Assembly (NCBI GenBank): GCA_024529925.1 | Contig: JAFEUB010000969.1 | Span: 342,501-406,500 of the forward strand | From: Ophthalmolycus amberensis | Lineage: Eukaryota > Chordata > Actinopteri > Perciformes > Zoarcidae | Reading direction: 5' to 3' | Length of the DNA: 64,000 nt | In this document: positions 60,755 through 64,000 of the stretch, piece by piece | How the letters are laid out: the number at the start of each line of letters is the position of its first letter | Position numbering within the stretch: position 1 is the stretch's first letter | Notes under the pieces: generated by a model | Database searches by the model: none | The model's input: only the letters and a program-made list of their open reading frames with translations | What the model was told of the DNA's origin: nothing | Made by a program: the position numbers and the translations under genes

Positions 60755-60930
60755 ATCTGCAGCCATGCTAGCAACATGGCAAGGTTGTACCGCAGTGCTT
60801 TGGGCTAAATGCTAAATGCCAACCAAAAAAAGAAGCAAAAAAAACCAACAAATTAACCTCTGTAACAAATGTCACGACGATCCATCCGATAGCTGTGAGG
60901 CACCAAAGTTGGCCGATGTTGCCATTCCTA
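60755..60930 (+). repeat. Percomorph GCTAAATGCTAAC repeat family, copy 4
   Basis: Carries GCCATGCTAGCAACATGGCA, GGGCTAAATGCTAAATG and ATCCATCCGATAGCTGTGAG, phrases shared with the other three copies. Confidence 0.6.
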
Positions 60931-61112
60931 AAAATGTACAAAGGAACAGAAACGCACACAAACAATTTGTATTTTCAAACCGCACATAGAAATTGATTCC
61001 TTATCCGTTACTACCGTGGGACGCATTGTGCAGACCTGCATGCAGACTTGATGCAAAACCGCGCACAATGAAAAAAGACACTCCTATAGCAGTTGTGGTG
61101 ATGGTTGTGTGT

Positions 61113-61115
<3 letters not shown>

Positions 61116-61143
<28 letters not shown>
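61116..61143. repeat. (GT)n microsatellite
   Basis: About 14 GT dinucleotides. Confidence 0.92.
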
Positions 61144-64000
61144 TTATTGTCTGGGAGCCTATCATTTGTGCTACATTGCCAATTGCCCTCTGGTTGTCTA
61201 TCTTCTCTCCTCTGCTGTGCATTGTTGTGTGGATGCACAACGGTGAATGTGAGTGAGTATGGAAGACCGCCAGTGGGCGGACTGGATAGAGAAAGGCTAT
61301 TTTACCGGGAAAGATAGAGGGATGGTTGTTTATGTGGGCTTGTTATCATAGGTGAGAGAGAGGTCAGTTCATTGTGAGTAGTCAGGAGGCAGCACGGCCC
61401 TTATGTAGTTATTGTCTCTGGTGCCTTTCTTTTGATCTTGTTTTTCATCTTGACTTTTATTTGTATTTTTTCTCTCCTTCTTCCCATTCCCTACTTTTCC
61501 TCATTTAACCTTTGTTTGAATCAGTTGTGATCTTTTCTGCACATCCTCCACCACCTGTGAGCTGAAATGCGACCGCAAGATACGTTGCGACTGCTGAGCT
61601 TATGGTCACCATAGCCTGTCCACCACTTAGGAGGTTTTCTGGATAATTAAAACAATGTTTCCAGCCTCGGCACAAAGCTTCGCCCGGAGACAATTTGCAT
61701 TTGGGCTGATATTCTCATGAAAAGCACCCGGTGTTCAGGGCCCTTGTTAAAATGCATTAATTAAAACTGATTTTGATAAAAGAGAATGAGGAAGAGTTTG
61801 TTCTTTTTTTTGCTGAGGTGACAGATTTAAGAAAAGAAGGGAAACTGGGGGGGTGGGCTGCAATCACAAACACTTCGAGTCATCTTGTACAGCTTGTATA
61901 GCATGCATAGCGTACTTTATGCTGTATTTGCTTATCGGGCTGCATGCAAAGTCCTCTAGGTTGATAACACACGCAAGTTCTGATATACCGTATAGCAGCA
62001 CGGGTCACTGGACCTCGTCCCGCAGATGCAAACTGATACAAATTGGCCCATGCAGGTGCGCACATGTACAAACTGTGCACTGATGCAGAGCAGGTCACAG
62101 ATAACACAAATCTCTCCCACCAACCACCCAACCACAACCACAACCACAACACACACACACTAGCATTTAGAAACGATATCATAATGGGCCTATAGACAGA
62201 GGGCTGCAGACAGGCTCGTCACCAGTGAGCCCTCATCGCCACGGTCAAGGGCAGATGCTGTGCGAGGCGTCTGGAGAGCGCTTGATGGTCGCACTGATAC
62301 AGAAGTTGATCAGTGAAAAACGTGCCCGACGCAGCCGGTTTGGGGCTTGTTAGTGTGTGTGTGTGTGTGTGCCTGCAGACGCTGGGGTAACGCTGTGCTC
62401 ATCGAGTCATTGTTTGAGTGGGAGGCAGCGGCGCTGGAACCGAGCCACCTGCTAATAAGGAATTATGAGCGTGAAGTGAACGGCATCTATTCAAACATCA
62501 GATGTTGCGTTTTAGCTAATATTTGAATAAGTGATTGGGATGGATGGAGCACAGTGTTCTGCCAGACAGTTGCTCAGCTGGACTCCGTGAGGTCATGTGA
62601 AGGTGTTGCACCCAAAATAAAAGCTCTCAGTTGTTGTGCTGCACTTATGGTTGGATAAATTGCAATACCTGCATTACCATGAATACCTTTTGGTTTGATT
62701 GTGTTCTCTGTTGTTGCTCCTTTGCGCTTAATTAACCCCTAACCCTCTTATAGAACCACACATGCACACTAGAGAGTCACTCACCTTTTGTCAAATGTTC
62801 TTCATGCAAAGCACTTCTTTTCCTCAAGGGGGGAACTCGGGTCCAAAAGGTGCTTCGAGCTATTTGAAGGGTTGTTTCTGAGGACCGGGGTGACAGAAGC
62901 GTGAGCATTTTTTAATAAGGTCAAAATGTTTGAAACTAACTTTAGACTGTGACAGGTCAGGCCGCTTCCAATTAGAAAACCTGTGACCTCTTAAATGAGA
63001 ATTTTAATGAACCCGTGGTCAGATGGGAGCGAACGTGAGCAAAAATGGATCGAGACTTTTCTTATTTTAGCGCTTGATCTTTTTTTTTTTTTTAGAAAAG
63101 AAAAATGTAATAGGGATGATGATGTGACCTATTTCATGAAAGCCACTTAAAGCCTCCATCTTTTGGGAACAAAGTCAAGTATTTTTAGAGTTACGTTGGT
63201 TTTCTTAGGCAGTGAATCAATCCTCAGGTGAAACGTTTACCCGGTCAACACATGTCATTTTGTTCTGTGTTGGGTTGTGCAACATCGGTGCTGAAGAAAG
63301 CAAAAATCTGCTCCCTCTGTGGTTCTTCTGTCCACAGACACACACTACGATCTTCGGTCAAAACGTGAAACAATCGACTCATTATTCATGCAATTACTGG
63401 AAATGAACTCGCATGAGAAGATTGATTGAGTGTTATTTAACTCAAAAAAGTCAATAAGCTTTTTTTCAAAAATGTCTATAATACATACATATTTTACATC
63501 ATTTATTTAAAATTTTAGAAAAAAAACCCTCAATAAGGCTGCATCCCTTTCCTAGGGGTTAATCTTTAGTTGCGTTCTTCAAAGTATAACTCCGCTAAAT
63601 AACTTTCTGAAAATGGAGCACCGCTTAAAATTCTTCACCTGTTTCCTGTTCCACATCTAATGTTTTCAAAGTCGGATTATTCAAAGTGAGAGAAAAGTTT
63701 CTTGCCTCCCAGCACAGCACAAGTGGGAAAAGGAAAAAGCTGCCGTACAGGCCTGTAGTGCCGTGTATGCAAAGCAGAGTTATCTTGAAACAGCTCAAGT
63801 TAACGTGGAGCAACGAACTGTCAACGGTCAGATGGAATTACATCGTCAAACCCGCGAAGTGACTGACAGCTCATGTCAGTAGCGGAGATTAAGCGAGATG
63901 AGCCGCTGTTGTGGAAAGCAGCGTTCATTGTGAACAATATCCATCACTCCCCAGCCGCATCCCGCCCCTCAGGAACAAAGGCCGGGGGGGGAAGTTTCTC
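61144..64000. other. No gene seen
   Basis: Mixed sequence with a GT tract at about 62354-62371 and a T run near 63080. A CpG-richer stretch appears in the last 160 bases. I cannot tell whether it leads to a gene beyond the window. All frames are short. Confidence 0.5.

Overview
The window is vertebrate nuclear DNA, almost certainly from a ray-finned fish and probably a percomorph. The genes have many short exons with GT-AG introns, microsatellites (CA/GT, GA, GTGA) are dense, and several interspersed repeats look like families common in spiny-rayed fish genomes. The species assignment is inference; the gene calls rest on translated exons.

Two protein-coding genes can be rebuilt completely. 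pdgfb (platelet-derived growth factor B) lies on the + strand, with its start codon at 22018, seven coding exons, a stop at 30981 and a spliced non-coding 3' exon from 31141. It encodes a 517-residue precursor with a signal peptide, propeptide, RxxR processing site, eight-cysteine cystine-knot growth-factor domain, an unusually long acidic and coiled-coil extension in exon 6, and a basic C-terminal retention-type tail. csf2rb (cytokine receptor common beta subunit) lies on the - strand, with its start at 46151, fourteen coding exons and a stop at 40184. It encodes 687 residues: signal peptide, four fibronectin-III/cytokine-receptor domains, one transmembrane helix, Box 1 and a tyrosine-containing tail. 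The genes are convergent and about 9 kb apart. Both families map to the same human chromosome arm (22q), so the pairing fits old synteny. They act in separate pathways: one makes a secreted growth factor, the other a receptor subunit.

Between the two genes sits an internally deleted hAT transposon (37967-39767) with perfect 8-bp target duplications and remnants of a ZMYM1-like/DUF4371 transposase. A smaller non-autonomous hAT-type element lies at 1284-2009. A decayed LINE reverse-transcriptase fragment lies on the - strand near 58.6-58.9 kb.

The left 21 kb and the right 17 kb hold no gene I can support. They contain interspersed repeats, simple repeats (including a roughly 360-bp GTGA/GA block at 59431-59787) and one weak candidate exon (57229-57312). 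No CRISPR array, operon or bacterial defence system is present, and I found no convincing previously undescribed system. The most unusual items are the exon 6 expansion of pdgfb, an upstream ORF overlapping the pdgfb start, the degenerate second WSXWS motif of csf2rb, and the hAT deletion derivative.
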